A DNA stretch of 64,000 nucleotides, taken from contig NZ_SGXG01000001.1 of assembly GCF_004216715.1 (NCBI RefSeq), positions 3,270,501-3,334,500 on the forward strand, in the 5' to 3' direction. The notes beneath the pieces were generated by a model. That model saw only the letters and a program-made list of their open reading frames with translations, had not been told where the DNA came from and did no database searches. Source of the stretch: Cecembia calidifontis. GTDB lineage: Bacteria > Bacteroidota > Bacteroidia > Cytophagales > Cyclobacteriaceae. The position numbers were made by a program, and so were the translations under genes. This document shows positions 34,556-43,187 of this stretch, piece by piece; the first letter of the stretch is position 1; each line of letters opens with the position of its first letter.

Positions 34556-34930
34556 TTAATACCAGATATCTTCTTCAGGTTCCTCTCCATTCCATTCAAA
34601 ACTGCCCCATTCAGCAGCGATAATATCATCAAGAATGGAATTGGGATTGTCTGCCAGTAAAAGAATATCTTCCGCTTGCCAATATTCAGTATCTATTAAT
34701 AAATCAATTTCTTGACTGATCATCATTTCCACGGGGTCAACCTGAGGTTTTTGGGAGGTAAAAACCCAAAAAGCAATTCCTAAGAAAACGACTGCTGCGG
34801 CAGCAAATTTAAAAGGTCTTGAAAACAAAACGGTTTTTTGATTTTCATACCTTTCCAAAATCCTGTCCGGCAATTGGTCAAAATAGGCTTCAGGTACTTG
34901 GTGAATATTTTTCTTATTTAAATTTTCCAT
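34556..34930 (-). CDS. Probable anti-sigma factor (single-pass membrane protein)
   Basis: A 124-residue protein with a short cytosolic N-terminus (helical, PEAYFDQLPDRILERYENQ), one transmembrane helix (FKFAAAAVVFLGIAFWVF, about residues 42-60) and an acidic periplasmic C-terminus rich in Glu, Asp and Trp. No zinc-binding anti-sigma motif is visible. The position between an ECF sigma factor and a Spy-like protein is the main reason for the call. It begins 37 bp after the sigma gene. Confidence 0.72.
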   Translation of the reverse strand: MENLNKKNIHQVPEAYFDQLPDRILERYENQKTVLFSRPFKFAAAAVVFLGIAFWVFTSQKPQVDPVEMMISQEIDLLIDTEYWQAEDILLLADNPNSILDDIIAAEWGSFEWNGEEPEEDIWY

Positions 34931-34967
34931 GATAATTGTCGGTTAGACAGTAGAAAAACCAAATGGT

Positions 34968-35531
34968 TTATTCTGACTTAATTTCTTGTTCTATTTTTTT
35001 TGCGGCGTGGTGGTAAGATGCCTTAAGTGAACCTATGCTTGTATCTGTAATTTTGCTTATTTCCTCATAACTTAGGTCTTCAAAATATTTTAGGTTAAAC
35101 ACCAACCGCTGTTTTTCAGGAAGATTCAAAACTGCTTTGTGCAATTTTTTTTCGATCATTTCTCCATCAACCAAAGGTGAACTGTCAAGATATTGTTTCA
35201 TGACCTCCTGATGGTCTTCAATCTGGAAGAAAAATCTTTTTTTCTTTTGATGTAAAAAATTCAGGCTTTCATTGGTTGCAATTCTGTAAAGCCAGGTAAA
35301 TAATGAAGAATTCCCCTGGAATTTATGGATGTTTTTAAATGCTTTGATGAAAGTGATCTGGGTCAGATCATCTGCATCTTCGTGTATGATGACCATTTTT
35401 CTGATTACACCATAAACCTTTTTCTGAAACATCTCCACTAAAACCCGGAAACCCTTTTCTTTAGTTTCAGGGTTTTTGATCAGTGCCAAAAGTTCCAGTT
35501 CGCTAATTGGTGTCATGTAAGTTTTAGACAA
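34968..35531 (-). CDS. ECF-family RNA polymerase sigma factor
   Basis: A 187-residue sigma-70-type factor of the ECF (RpoE-like) group. Region 2 is seen in DADDLTQITFIKAFKNIHKFQGNSSLFTWLYRIATNESL and region 4 in LPEKQRLVFNLKYFEDLSYEEISKIT with the recognition helix SIGSLKASYHHAAKKI. Regions 3 and 1.1 are absent, as usual for the group. It heads an operon with an anti-sigma candidate and a Spy-like protein, an arrangement typical of envelope-stress control in this phylum. Target promoters cannot be inferred here. Confidence 0.93.
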   Translation of the reverse strand: MSKTYMTPISELELLALIKNPETKEKGFRVLVEMFQKKVYGVIRKMVIIHEDADDLTQITFIKAFKNIHKFQGNSSLFTWLYRIATNESLNFLHQKKKRFFFQIEDHQEVMKQYLDSSPLVDGEMIEKKLHKAVLNLPEKQRLVFNLKYFEDLSYEEISKITDTSIGSLKASYHHAAKKIEQEIKSE

Positions 35532-35579
35532 GACTGGTGAGCAATGGTTTAATTTAAAACTCAGAAAAGAAATTGATTA

Positions 35580-35605
35580 AAAAAATAGCGGGCATTTTGC
35601 CCGCT
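35580..35605 (-). terminator. Terminator of the universal stress protein gene
   Basis: Perfect 8-bp stem AGCGGGCA / TGCCCGCT (35587-35594 and 35598-35605) with a 3-base loop, followed on the minus strand by a run of T. Confidence 0.82.
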
Positions 35606-35612
35606 TAGTGAA

Positions 35613-36536
35613 TTAAATTTCTAGAATATAATCCAGAATTCCTGCATTCTTCCCTTTGGGTCTGGTAACCAACAGTGGAAATTCATCATTCAGTTGGATC
35701 AAACGCTCAGCCATACTTCCAATAAATAGGGCAGTGGCAGCTGTTCTTCCTTTAGCACCGATAATAATGGCATCAGCATTGATTTCTTTGGCTTTGGCCA
35801 GGATATCTTCTACTGGATCATCATCTTCGTCCTGGGTATAGACAGGAAGAATTTGAATGTTTTTAGTGTCAATCTTTCTTATAAATTTTTTGAAATTGAT
35901 CTCTGCATGCATCTTCATGATGGAAGTAAATTCCTCATAACTCTTACCGGTAAAATGGTAACCTGAAGGCACTGTAAATACATTTTGACATACGATTTCA
36001 GTGTTTTTCCCGTATTTTTCAGCTATAAGGATAGCTTCTTCCATGGCATCTTTGGAATAATCGGAAAAATCTGAAGGAACCAATAGCCTGTCAATTTTGG
36101 GTACAGCATTTTCCGGAATGATCAATAATGAACAGCTTGCCCTTCTAGCAAGACGTTGTGAAATCACCCCTGTGCCTGGTAGGTTGACTTTCCTACCTAC
36201 TATGATCATGTCTACCGACTTTTCATGGGCCAGCTTCAGGATTTTTTTAGATAACTGACCTTCCTTTACTATGTAAGAAAACTCAATATCCCCAGCTGCT
36301 CCAAAGGTTTTTTCAACGACTTCCTTCATTTGGCTCTTCCTTTCTTCCACCATATTTTCAATAAGATTGGGGAATTCGCTTAAAACCTCCTTGGGGATAT
36401 TCAGGTTACGGATGACATTGGTAAAATAGATTTTTTTGGTCTGATTTGCTTTGGCTATAAAAGAAGCAAACCTTACAAGGGTTTCGTCCAATGAGGTTTG
36501 ATCCAGACAAACAATTAATTTTTTGATTTGATACAT
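35613..36536 (-). CDS. Tandem-domain universal stress protein
   Basis: A 307-residue cytosolic protein with two UspA domains. Domain 1 starts IKKLIVCLDQTSLDETLVR and ends in VDMIIVGRKVNLPGTGVISQRLARRASCSLLIIP. Domain 2 starts IDRLLVPSDFSDYSKDA and ends ADAIIIGAKGRTAATALFIGSMAERL. Domain 2 has a GxKGRTxxxxxxxGSxAE pattern that resembles the ATP-binding GX2GX9GS motif; domain 1 is more divergent. Role is general stress survival; no partner gene is evident. Followed by a strong terminator. Confidence 0.9.
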   Translation of the reverse strand: MYQIKKLIVCLDQTSLDETLVRFASFIAKANQTKKIYFTNVIRNLNIPKEVLSEFPNLIENMVEERKSQMKEVVEKTFGAAGDIEFSYIVKEGQLSKKILKLAHEKSVDMIIVGRKVNLPGTGVISQRLARRASCSLLIIPENAVPKIDRLLVPSDFSDYSKDAMEEAILIAEKYGKNTEIVCQNVFTVPSGYHFTGKSYEEFTSIMKMHAEINFKKFIRKIDTKNIQILPVYTQDEDDDPVEDILAKAKEINADAIIIGAKGRTAATALFIGSMAERLIQLNDEFPLLVTRPKGKNAGILDYILEI

Positions 36537-36878
36537 TTTGATAGTGCCTTTTCGTACTGCAAAATTAACGATAATCGGATTGAAATGCCGATAAATTTAG
36601 AATATTATTTTGCGAAACTCCGCTATGTTTTTTGATTACTGATTTTTTATTCTGTTTACAGCCAGTTTTTTGGATTTTTAGGCTTTTGTTTTGAGTTGAA
36701 CATAACTTATCCAAACCTATCGCTTTTCAAACATCCATAAAATTACACGTAAGAATTTCACAACAAAATGGTTTTTGGTCAAATGTCTTTATTCAATTTG
36801 ATAAGCACGCGGGAATTAGATTTTTTGGATAGGATGTATATATCTTGAAAAAGCCCAACGTTTCCTTGATTTAATCCG
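36537..36878. other. A/T-rich intergenic stretch with no gene seen
   Basis: About 340 bp between the universal stress protein start and the promoter of the 6S-like RNA. It must hold the promoter of the stress protein gene on the minus strand. I see no ORF with codon character, tRNA, or long inverted repeat in it. Confidence 0.5.
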
Positions 36879-36886
36879 TATATTTG
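36879..36886 (+). promoter_or_regulatory. -7 promoter box of the 6S-like RNA
   Basis: TATATTTG, an exact TAnnTTTG match, ends 4 bases before the first base of the closing stem of the RNA candidate at 36891. A clear -33 TTTG at the normal distance is not seen. Confidence 0.6.
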
Positions 36887-36890
36887 CACA

Positions 36891-37108
36891 AAGGTTCAGG
36901 CCGCTGACATGTTCCAACTTCACAATTAAAACACAATTCCGAGTGAAGCCCTTTCCAAAAACAGGCCTCATCCCATGCTGATTCCTTGTCAGTATTGGGC
37001 CCTCGTATCTTAGGATTCAGGTTAACAGTGGACGTTTGCGGATTTCAGGCAGCTCAAATCTTGTCTATAAAGAGGTTTGGCAACAACTCTAAGGCCTGAG
37101 CCTTTTTA
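36891..37108 (+). ncRNA. ssrS: Candidate 6S-like regulatory RNA (6S-Flavo type)
   Basis: About 215 nt. The ends pair in a 12-bp closing stem: AAGGTTCAGGCC (36891-36902) with GGCCTGAGCCTT (37093-37104), one G-U pair. After an internal loop the pairing continues as GTT-CCAA (36911-36917) with TTGG-C-AAC (37077-37084). Inside lie a hairpin CTTCAC/GTGAAG (36918-36947) and a hairpin CCCA-CTGA / TCAG-TGGG (36972-36999). The 3' arm is followed by TTTATTTTTT, a terminator-like end. A perfect -7 box sits just upstream. Long rod-like RNAs of about 200 nt closed by a terminal stem fit 6S RNA, which mimics an open promoter and binds RNA polymerase; the Bacteroidota form is known as 6S-Flavo. I did not match the family consensus, so another structured RNA is possible. 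The 3' end lies inside the convergent flippase gene. Confidence 0.5.
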
Positions 37109-38567
37109 TTTTTTCAATCAGTTCCTTCTGACTTTTTTCGGCAATTTTAAAGCCAAAAACACCTCCTATATAAATTGATGTAATCAATAAGGAGCGGACT
37201 ATCAGATCCAAAATCCCGGATTGCATATCTTTCAGTAAGTAATGTTGTACAACAAAAACAACTATTCCCAAAACGACTGTTTTTAAAACATCCCAGGTAA
37301 AGGGGTCTAAACCCAGTCTGATTTTAACATAAAAATACTTGGTGAGATTGTATAAGCCCATAGCTATAAAAGAAGCTATGGCAGCTCCTTCAATCCCATA
37401 TATCGGAATAAGCCATAAATTTAAACCGATGACCAAAACGCTCATGATCAATGTGGCTGTAATATTGAAAAAATAATATCTGGAATAAACAATGATTTCA
37501 CCATTGATGGAAAAAAGAATGTCAATGATTTTTGCCAGTCCTATCCAAAATACCACCCATTTTCCGATTTCATATACTTCCCTATTGGGAATGAAATGGT
37601 AGAGATTGTTGATATTTGCCCAAATACCAAGAAACAATAAAAAACAAATCAACAGTTGGTGCACAGCAACCTGCTTATAAAGACGGTCAATTTTTTCTGA
37701 TTCATTGCTTGCGAAATGTTCAGCTACCACGGGCATGACTACCTGAGAAATTGCTCTTCTGGGCATTTCAATCACTATGGCAATGGCAAAACCAATACTG
37801 TAAATGGCATTAGCGTCCAATCCCAACATGGAAGCTACCATCAGGCTGTCAATTTTCATGATGAGCAGTGATCCGGTTGTTCCTAAGAGGGTAATCAAAC
37901 TATATTGTAAAAATTCCTTTCTAAAGCCTTCGGGAAAGATTTTAAAATTAAAACTCAATTGAAATATCCCCATTCGCATCATATAGAGCATCATTCCGAT
38001 GAGTGTAAGCAAATAAATCCAGGCAAGACTCCAAATCAATTGCCCGAATTGTATCCATTCCAAAAAGTAAAATAAAACAATTACCGAAACCAAGATCCTG
38101 AGTAATACTTCTCTAAAAAACGTGGGAACGGCTATTTCCAGAAAGGATCTGCAAAAGGCATCTAAAATGGAATTCAGCACAGAGAAAAGCATCAGCAATA
38201 TTACCACTCCAAAAAAATCGATCACTTCGGGGGAATTGGCAGCAAAAGCCAGGACCAAATAATCTCTGAATAGAAGAAAAAGAAGGGCGACTACTACTGC
38301 ACCGGCCAGGCTGAGCAATAAGCTCATGGTAAAAAAGGAAAACTGATAATCCTTGACCTTGGGATAGAATCTGGTGATCCCATTGCCCAATCCTAATTGC
38401 GCAAAGGGTACTAAAATAAGCGCTAGATCCTGAACAGTCCTGAACAAACCTAATTGTCCTGGATCCAAGGCATAGGGTAGCAACCAAAGCACATTGAAAT
38501 AGCCAATCAAAACACCCAAATAGGAGGAAATGGTAGTGAGGATACTTTGCTTGGCTATGATTCTCAT
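37089..38567 (-). CDS. Polysaccharide flippase (Wzx/oligosaccharide-lipid translocase, MOP superfamily)
   Basis: A 492-residue integral membrane protein with about 12-14 transmembrane helices and the start SILTTISSYLGVLIGYFNVLWLLPYAL, typical of Wzx/RfbX-like exporters. It should move lipid-linked glycans across the inner membrane. The open frame extends three codons upstream to a TTG, but the ATG at 38567 (MRIIAKQS) is the better start. It is the last gene of a run YfhO - glycosyltransferase - FkbM methyltransferase - flippase. Its final codons (KIKRLRP, stop TAG) are encoded by the strand opposite the 3' stem and terminator of the 6S-like RNA. Confidence 0.9.
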   Translation of the reverse strand: MRIIAKQSILTTISSYLGVLIGYFNVLWLLPYALDPGQLGLFRTVQDLALILVPFAQLGLGNGITRFYPKVKDYQFSFFTMSLLLSLAGAVVVALLFLLFRDYLVLAFAANSPEVIDFFGVVILLMLFSVLNSILDAFCRSFLEIAVPTFFREVLLRILVSVIVLFYFLEWIQFGQLIWSLAWIYLLTLIGMMLYMMRMGIFQLSFNFKIFPEGFRKEFLQYSLITLLGTTGSLLIMKIDSLMVASMLGLDANAIYSIGFAIAIVIEMPRRAISQVVMPVVAEHFASNESEKIDRLYKQVAVHQLLICFLLFLGIWANINNLYHFIPNREVYEIGKWVVFWIGLAKIIDILFSINGEIIVYSRYYFFNITATLIMSVLVIGLNLWLIPIYGIEGAAIASFIAMGLYNLTKYFYVKIRLGLDPFTWDVLKTVVLGIVVFVVQHYLLKDMQSGILDLIVRSLLITSIYIGGVFGFKIAEKSQKELIEKIKRLRP

Positions 38568-38627
38568 AAGAAACAAAAATAAAAATATACTAGATTAATT
38601 TTGAATCATCTATTTTGGGCGCTAAGG

Positions 38628-39491
38628 CTAATTATTTTGAAAGGCAAGGATATTGCAAAATTCATCTTGAAGCCGGTCTATGGGTTTTAATTTTCCACGC
38701 AAACCTATCTGTTTGAAAGCATATCCAAAATTTTTAAGGAATTCCAAAATATCCTGAGCTTCGTATCCGGCCGATTGACAGGCTTCTTTGTTGATTTCAA
38801 TGATCAAAGAGGGTTTGAACCGGGTTAGGCATTTTGTTGCCCCCTTCAGGACTTGCAGTTCGGCACCTTCCACATCTATCTTTATAAGATCCACTCGTCC
38901 CGGCCGCAGGTGCTCCAATTGGTTGTCCAAAGTATCCAGCTTAATTTTTTGGATTAAAAAGGTATGCTCAGGGGTAGGGTATATCGTATTGACCCCTTCA
39001 TTCGATCCTTCCTTCCCGTAGAGGTTAATTTCTCCCGGCCTATCAGACAATCCCATTTGAATAGCCTGGATTACGTTTGAATAATCTGGATTTAATGAAA
39101 TGTTTTCTTTAAGCTGAGCAAAAACAGCATCCATAGGTTCAAATGCAAGAACATTTCCGCTGGCTGTGGTTTTCCTGACGGCCCATAAGGCATATTCTCC
39201 CTGATTTGCTCCTATATCAATAAAGGTATTCCCTTTTTTGAGTAATTTTTCTAGAACAAAAATTGGTCTCCAATCATGGGCACCTCTCCAGTAAATTGAA
39301 GCCCCCATACTTTTGGATATATCCACTTTCATCTGTATGCCCCGAAACTTAAAGGTTCTCCATTCCTTTTCAGTGTATGCTTTGGCAAAAAAACACTTCA
39401 TCCATTGGACTAAAAAATAACCTCCTGGAATAAGGTAAAGATTTCTAGAAAATGCCGCTGCAATTTTTTCCATATTGCTTTTTTGAATCAA
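38628..39491 (-). CDS. FkbM-family SAM-dependent methyltransferase
   Basis: A 287-residue protein. The SAM-binding segment is KGNTFIDIGANQGEYALWAVRK, followed by VLAFEPMDAVFAQLKENI and the late FkbM signature VDLIKIDVEGAELQVLKGA. Members methylate sugars of glycans and hydroxyls of natural products. It overlaps the upstream glycosyltransferase by 4 bp (ATGA) and lies in a polysaccharide operon, so O-methylation of a surface sugar is the likely job. Confidence 0.9.
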   Translation of the reverse strand: MIQKSNMEKIAAAFSRNLYLIPGGYFLVQWMKCFFAKAYTEKEWRTFKFRGIQMKVDISKSMGASIYWRGAHDWRPIFVLEKLLKKGNTFIDIGANQGEYALWAVRKTTASGNVLAFEPMDAVFAQLKENISLNPDYSNVIQAIQMGLSDRPGEINLYGKEGSNEGVNTIYPTPEHTFLIQKIKLDTLDNQLEHLRPGRVDLIKIDVEGAELQVLKGATKCLTRFKPSLIIEINKEACQSAGYEAQDILEFLKNFGYAFKQIGLRGKLKPIDRLQDEFCNILAFQNN

Positions 39492-40543
39492 TGCTGATAG
39501 GGAAGTACTGAAAATAACTGATCTTTCCTTTTTTGAAGGCTATACCGTTCGCTTATTCTTTGTTGGACCAATTCATGTTCATGGATGGACAAAGGAAGGG
39601 ATATCCTTCTTTTGATGGTTTTTTCCAGCATATTAAGATCTCTTTTGGGTATTATTTCACCAGTTTCACCTACAATATCCGGTAGTATATTGACCTGGCT
39701 GACGATGGGAATACATCCACATAGCATGGCCTCACAGAGCGCACAGCCAAAACCTTCGAAACTCGAAAGCTGAAAATAATAACTGTGCCGGTAAAACTCT
39801 GCTTTTAGCTGTTGCTGTGTCAATTTTCCCAAAAAACTTAAATTATTGGGAATTTGAAATCCACTGGGGGTTTCCATCCCTACAATGGTAAATTGGCAAT
39901 CTTTCAATCTTTTAGCCAGTTCTATTATTAAATCTCCGCCTTTTAAAACAAACTGCGAAGATGATAAAACACTGATGAAGGATTTTTCCTGTTTTTCTTC
40001 AATAGTTTTTTGTTTCCAGAAATTTTTATCAAATCCATTATAAATGACCTTATAGGGAGTTTGTAAGGAGGGGAAGTGATACAAAAAACCATTTGGCAGG
40101 GGTTTGCCATTAGCGAGGAAATTATTTTCGCTTTTTACCAATGATTCACTTACTGGCAGCAATAAACTTGCCCATTCGTAAGATTTTTTACAAAACCATT
40201 TCAAAAGCGGAATCCTAAGACTTCCATAATTCAATTGGGGAATGGCGGCACAATCCGTTCCGTGCAGGACAATGAATACCGGTTTTTGGAAAATTTTACC
40301 CAAAAGCGCTGGAAAGAAAGACCAATAACCACCAAAATGAACAAAGACAAACTGCACCTCACTTATCCTGGATAAAAGATGTAGAAATTGGGCAATCAAA
40401 TAAAAAGGTGCCAGTTCCTTCCGGTTCCAATTGTAGGTATTGATGATAAGCTCATACCTTTCAGATAGGATTTTGATGTCCTGAAGTACGAAGGATTGAA
40501 AGGAAGGGGTAACCAAAAATACCTTGGGCTTTAGGGATTTCAT
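39488..40543 (-). CDS. Family 4-type glycosyltransferase (GT-B fold)
   Basis: A 351-residue glycosyltransferase. The C-terminal nucleotide-sugar domain has SSQFVLKGGDLIIELAKRL and the EX7E-type SSFEGFGCALCEAMLCGCIPIV. The N-terminal acceptor domain is FVFVHFGGYWSFFPALL with LHGTDCAAIPQLNYG. It likely adds a sugar to a lipid-linked glycan; donor and acceptor are unknown. It overlaps both neighbours by 4 bp (start ATGA with the YfhO gene), showing an operon with coupled translation. Confidence 0.9.
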   Translation of the reverse strand: MKSLKPKVFLVTPSFQSFVLQDIKILSERYELIINTYNWNRKELAPFYLIAQFLHLLSRISEVQFVFVHFGGYWSFFPALLGKIFQKPVFIVLHGTDCAAIPQLNYGSLRIPLLKWFCKKSYEWASLLLPVSESLVKSENNFLANGKPLPNGFLYHFPSLQTPYKVIYNGFDKNFWKQKTIEEKQEKSFISVLSSSQFVLKGGDLIIELAKRLKDCQFTIVGMETPSGFQIPNNLSFLGKLTQQQLKAEFYRHSYYFQLSSFEGFGCALCEAMLCGCIPIVSQVNILPDIVGETGEIIPKRDLNMLEKTIKRRISLPLSIHEHELVQQRISERYSLQKRKDQLFSVLPYQH

Positions 40544-42984
40544 GTTTCTTTATTGCCTGGGTAAAAGCTGTAACCTATTCCAATTACCAATAGAGCCGAT
40601 ATCAAATATTGCATGATCACTACAACGCTTTTTGTTTTGAAATAGGAATCAGGTTCAAACTGCATGACTACAGTGGATTTTCCCTGTGGAACTTCGATAC
40701 CCCTTAAGAGGTAATTGGCCCTGATTATGGATGCTTCATTTCCATTGACGCTCGCCTTCCAACCTTTGGGATAATATACTTCAGAAAAAACTACCAGACC
40801 TCCTTCAAAGGCATCTACTTCATATTCCAAGCGGTAAGGTTTTTTATTGATCAGGTTTACCATACCTGATCCTGTTTTTGGTTTGCCATATTCTTTTTCA
40901 TTTACCGTTGCCATGGATTTGGTATCCATATTTGCGACAAGACTGATTTCTTCATCATTGGTAATGACGTTTTTTACTTCTGAGGGAAACCAAGCTACGC
41001 CATTAGCTTCAGGGTTTAAGAAAACAGCATTTTCTCCTCGACCGGCCATAATATATTTAGTGTTGAGCATATTGAGGGCATGCAAACCTTTCCAGTCAAA
41101 ATCACCTTCTTGGGCTTTCTGAACAAAAGCCTGCATTTCCGGGCCCAATACATTCTCGATCAATTCCTGATAGCGCTTCATTTTGGCACCATGGTAACCC
41201 CCAATGCTATGGTGGTAATAACTGGTTCTGGCATCATTGAAGGGGTTTTCAATATTCAATACCCTGAAATAATCTTTGTCCCTTAAAATTTTTTCATCCG
41301 CCGGGGTAATGGAAAAAAATTGAACCGAAGGATTGTACTGCATGGAGTCTTCGCCTAAATACCTTCTATTGACAGTCCAAAGATCAACGATCAGCAATAA
41401 AGTCATGCCTAAAGCCGCTAATTGAACAGATAGCTTTTTCATCCAGGCTGCCCAAATCAATCCTGCAGAAAGCAGTATAAAGATAATGGTCTTCAAAGCG
41501 CTGCTTTTTAACATTGCCTTTCTATCATCCATCAAGGCTTCTGCCAGCCAGTTGGGGAAGTTACTGTCTACAGGAGCTCTGAAACTGAACATACCTGCAA
41601 ATAACCAAAAGAATGCTGCCAGACCTGCTGTTGATCCTAATGCTATCAATAGGTTTTTATTGAATTGCTGTTTGGATGAAGATTTGAACATATTTTCGAG
41701 ACCCAAAACCCCCAATACGGGTATCGCAAATAAAGCCATGGAAAGTCCCATGGTAACGGCTCTGAATTTGTTGTACCCCGGAAGGATATCAAAAAGGGTA
41801 TAATTGAACCATTCCAGGTTTTTTCCCCAGGCAAGCAGAATGGATAAAATGGTTATGCTTAGGAAAACAGCTTTCTGCCTTTTGGGAGCATATAGAAGTC
41901 CTAAAACAAACAGGAAGACCATAATTGCTCCTCCATAAATTGGACCACCTGTTCCGGGTTGATCGCCCCAATAAGTCCTGGCATTTTTTACAAAATCCCT
42001 TGTTTGAGCTGCATCAATTCCATTGGACCTAAGAGCTTGCTCAGTTCTTGAATTCTCTGGCAAAGCCTCTGTGCTGCCACCTCCATATAAATAAGGTACA
42101 AGCAAAGTCAAAGTCTCTAATTTTCCCTGAGACCAATTAAAAGCGTAGTCTTTATCAAGACCAGAAGAGGAGACATTGGCTGATCCTAAATTAGATGGCC
42201 CGCGGGTAGAATAGGGGCTATATTCCAGGACAGTCATAAACCTGCTCAAATTAGCGCCAACGGCTAATATGAGTCCGATCACCAAAATACCTAAAGCTTT
42301 TGCAAAATGGCCAAAAAGCTTGGTCCTGTAAACATGTACCAATTCACCGATCCCATAAATAACAACTATCAAAACCGTGTAATAGGTGATCTGAAGGTGG
42401 TTGAATTTCAACTGGAGCATCATCCCAAAAGCAAAAAGGGCCAAACCGAGCAGAAACTTCCGTTGGAATGTAAGGTGAATGCCTGCCAGAATCAAAGGGA
42501 TAAGACAGATAGCCCAGATTTTGGCATTGTGACCAGCATCCAAACTGATCAAATGAAAGGTGTTAAATGCAAAGGCAATTGCTCCAAGTATTGAAAACTC
42601 AGGCCTGACTTTAAAACTCAAAAGAAGGATGTACATGGCCACCATGCCAAAAAACAGAGAATTGACAGGATGGGGAAGACCTAAAGTAATGATTTTGGTA
42701 AGTGCGTTGGTAATATCTCCCGGAACTTCAAAACTCACCAAATAGGCAGGCATGCCGCTGAACATTCTGGAGGCCCATAATGCTTCCTCACCTGTAGCTG
42801 CCCTATAGTCCAAGATTTCTTTGGATGCCCCTTCCCATTGGAGGATATCATATTGAAAAATGATTTTTCCATCAAAAACAACTGGGGAAAAGTAAAGAAG
42901 TACTACCAGATAAAAAAGGACGATGCCTCCCAAATGAGGCAGGATATCTTTTTTGAAATCGATCTGCATTTTTTCTCGTTTCAT
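40540..42984 (-). CDS. YfhO-family multi-spanning membrane protein
   Basis: An 814-residue inner-membrane protein with about a dozen hydrophobic helices in the first two-thirds and a C-terminal extracytoplasmic domain with LEYEVDAFEGGLVVFSEVYYPKGWKASVNG, the recognisable end of YfhO proteins. YfhO of Gram-positive bacteria is a membrane glycosyltransferase for lipoteichoic acid decoration (GT-C type). In this phylum the family is common in glycan loci without a defined product. It heads the glycosyltransferase-methyltransferase-flippase operon and overlaps the next gene by 4 bp. Possible role: sugar transfer from a lipid carrier at the outer face. Confidence 0.88.
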   Translation of the reverse strand: MKREKMQIDFKKDILPHLGGIVLFYLVVLLYFSPVVFDGKIIFQYDILQWEGASKEILDYRAATGEEALWASRMFSGMPAYLVSFEVPGDITNALTKIITLGLPHPVNSLFFGMVAMYILLLSFKVRPEFSILGAIAFAFNTFHLISLDAGHNAKIWAICLIPLILAGIHLTFQRKFLLGLALFAFGMMLQLKFNHLQITYYTVLIVVIYGIGELVHVYRTKLFGHFAKALGILVIGLILAVGANLSRFMTVLEYSPYSTRGPSNLGSANVSSSGLDKDYAFNWSQGKLETLTLLVPYLYGGGSTEALPENSRTEQALRSNGIDAAQTRDFVKNARTYWGDQPGTGGPIYGGAIMVFLFVLGLLYAPKRQKAVFLSITILSILLAWGKNLEWFNYTLFDILPGYNKFRAVTMGLSMALFAIPVLGVLGLENMFKSSSKQQFNKNLLIALGSTAGLAAFFWLFAGMFSFRAPVDSNFPNWLAEALMDDRKAMLKSSALKTIIFILLSAGLIWAAWMKKLSVQLAALGMTLLLIVDLWTVNRRYLGEDSMQYNPSVQFFSITPADEKILRDKDYFRVLNIENPFNDARTSYYHHSIGGYHGAKMKRYQELIENVLGPEMQAFVQKAQEGDFDWKGLHALNMLNTKYIMAGRGENAVFLNPEANGVAWFPSEVKNVITNDEEISLVANMDTKSMATVNEKEYGKPKTGSGMVNLINKKPYRLEYEVDAFEGGLVVFSEVYYPKGWKASVNGNEASIIRANYLLRGIEVPQGKSTVVMQFEPDSYFKTKSVVVIMQYLISALLVIGIGYSFYPGNKET

Positions 42985-43160
42985 TTTTTAAGTCAGTCCG
43001 CAAATTAGGAATAAAAGAGAAAAGCTTAGCCGAAAAAATCCAATTTATATGTTCAATTGCCTAAAAATTCGGAATCCACACGTGGATAAAATTCCGGATT
43101 CAGCCCTATTTCCTCGATTCATAATGTTTGCAGACATTCAAGAATAACCAAATTAATTCC

Positions 43161-43168
43161 TATTTTTG
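43161..43168 (+). promoter_or_regulatory. Putative -7 box for ffh
   Basis: TATTTTTG matches TAnnTTTG, 20 bp before the ffh ATG, leaving a leader of about 14 nt as predicted for dnaG. In the same 203-bp divergent gap an inverted repeat ATCCAC-AC-GTGGAT (43074-43087) could be an operator. Confidence 0.45.
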
Positions 43169-43187
43169 CCTCAAATAGAATGCAGGC

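Noticed and set aside
37029..37041. GACGTTTGCGG inside the 6S-like RNA, identical to part of the susE upstream element
   Set aside because: An 11-base match without palindromic context and inside an RNA stem region; best explained as chance rather than a LacI operator.
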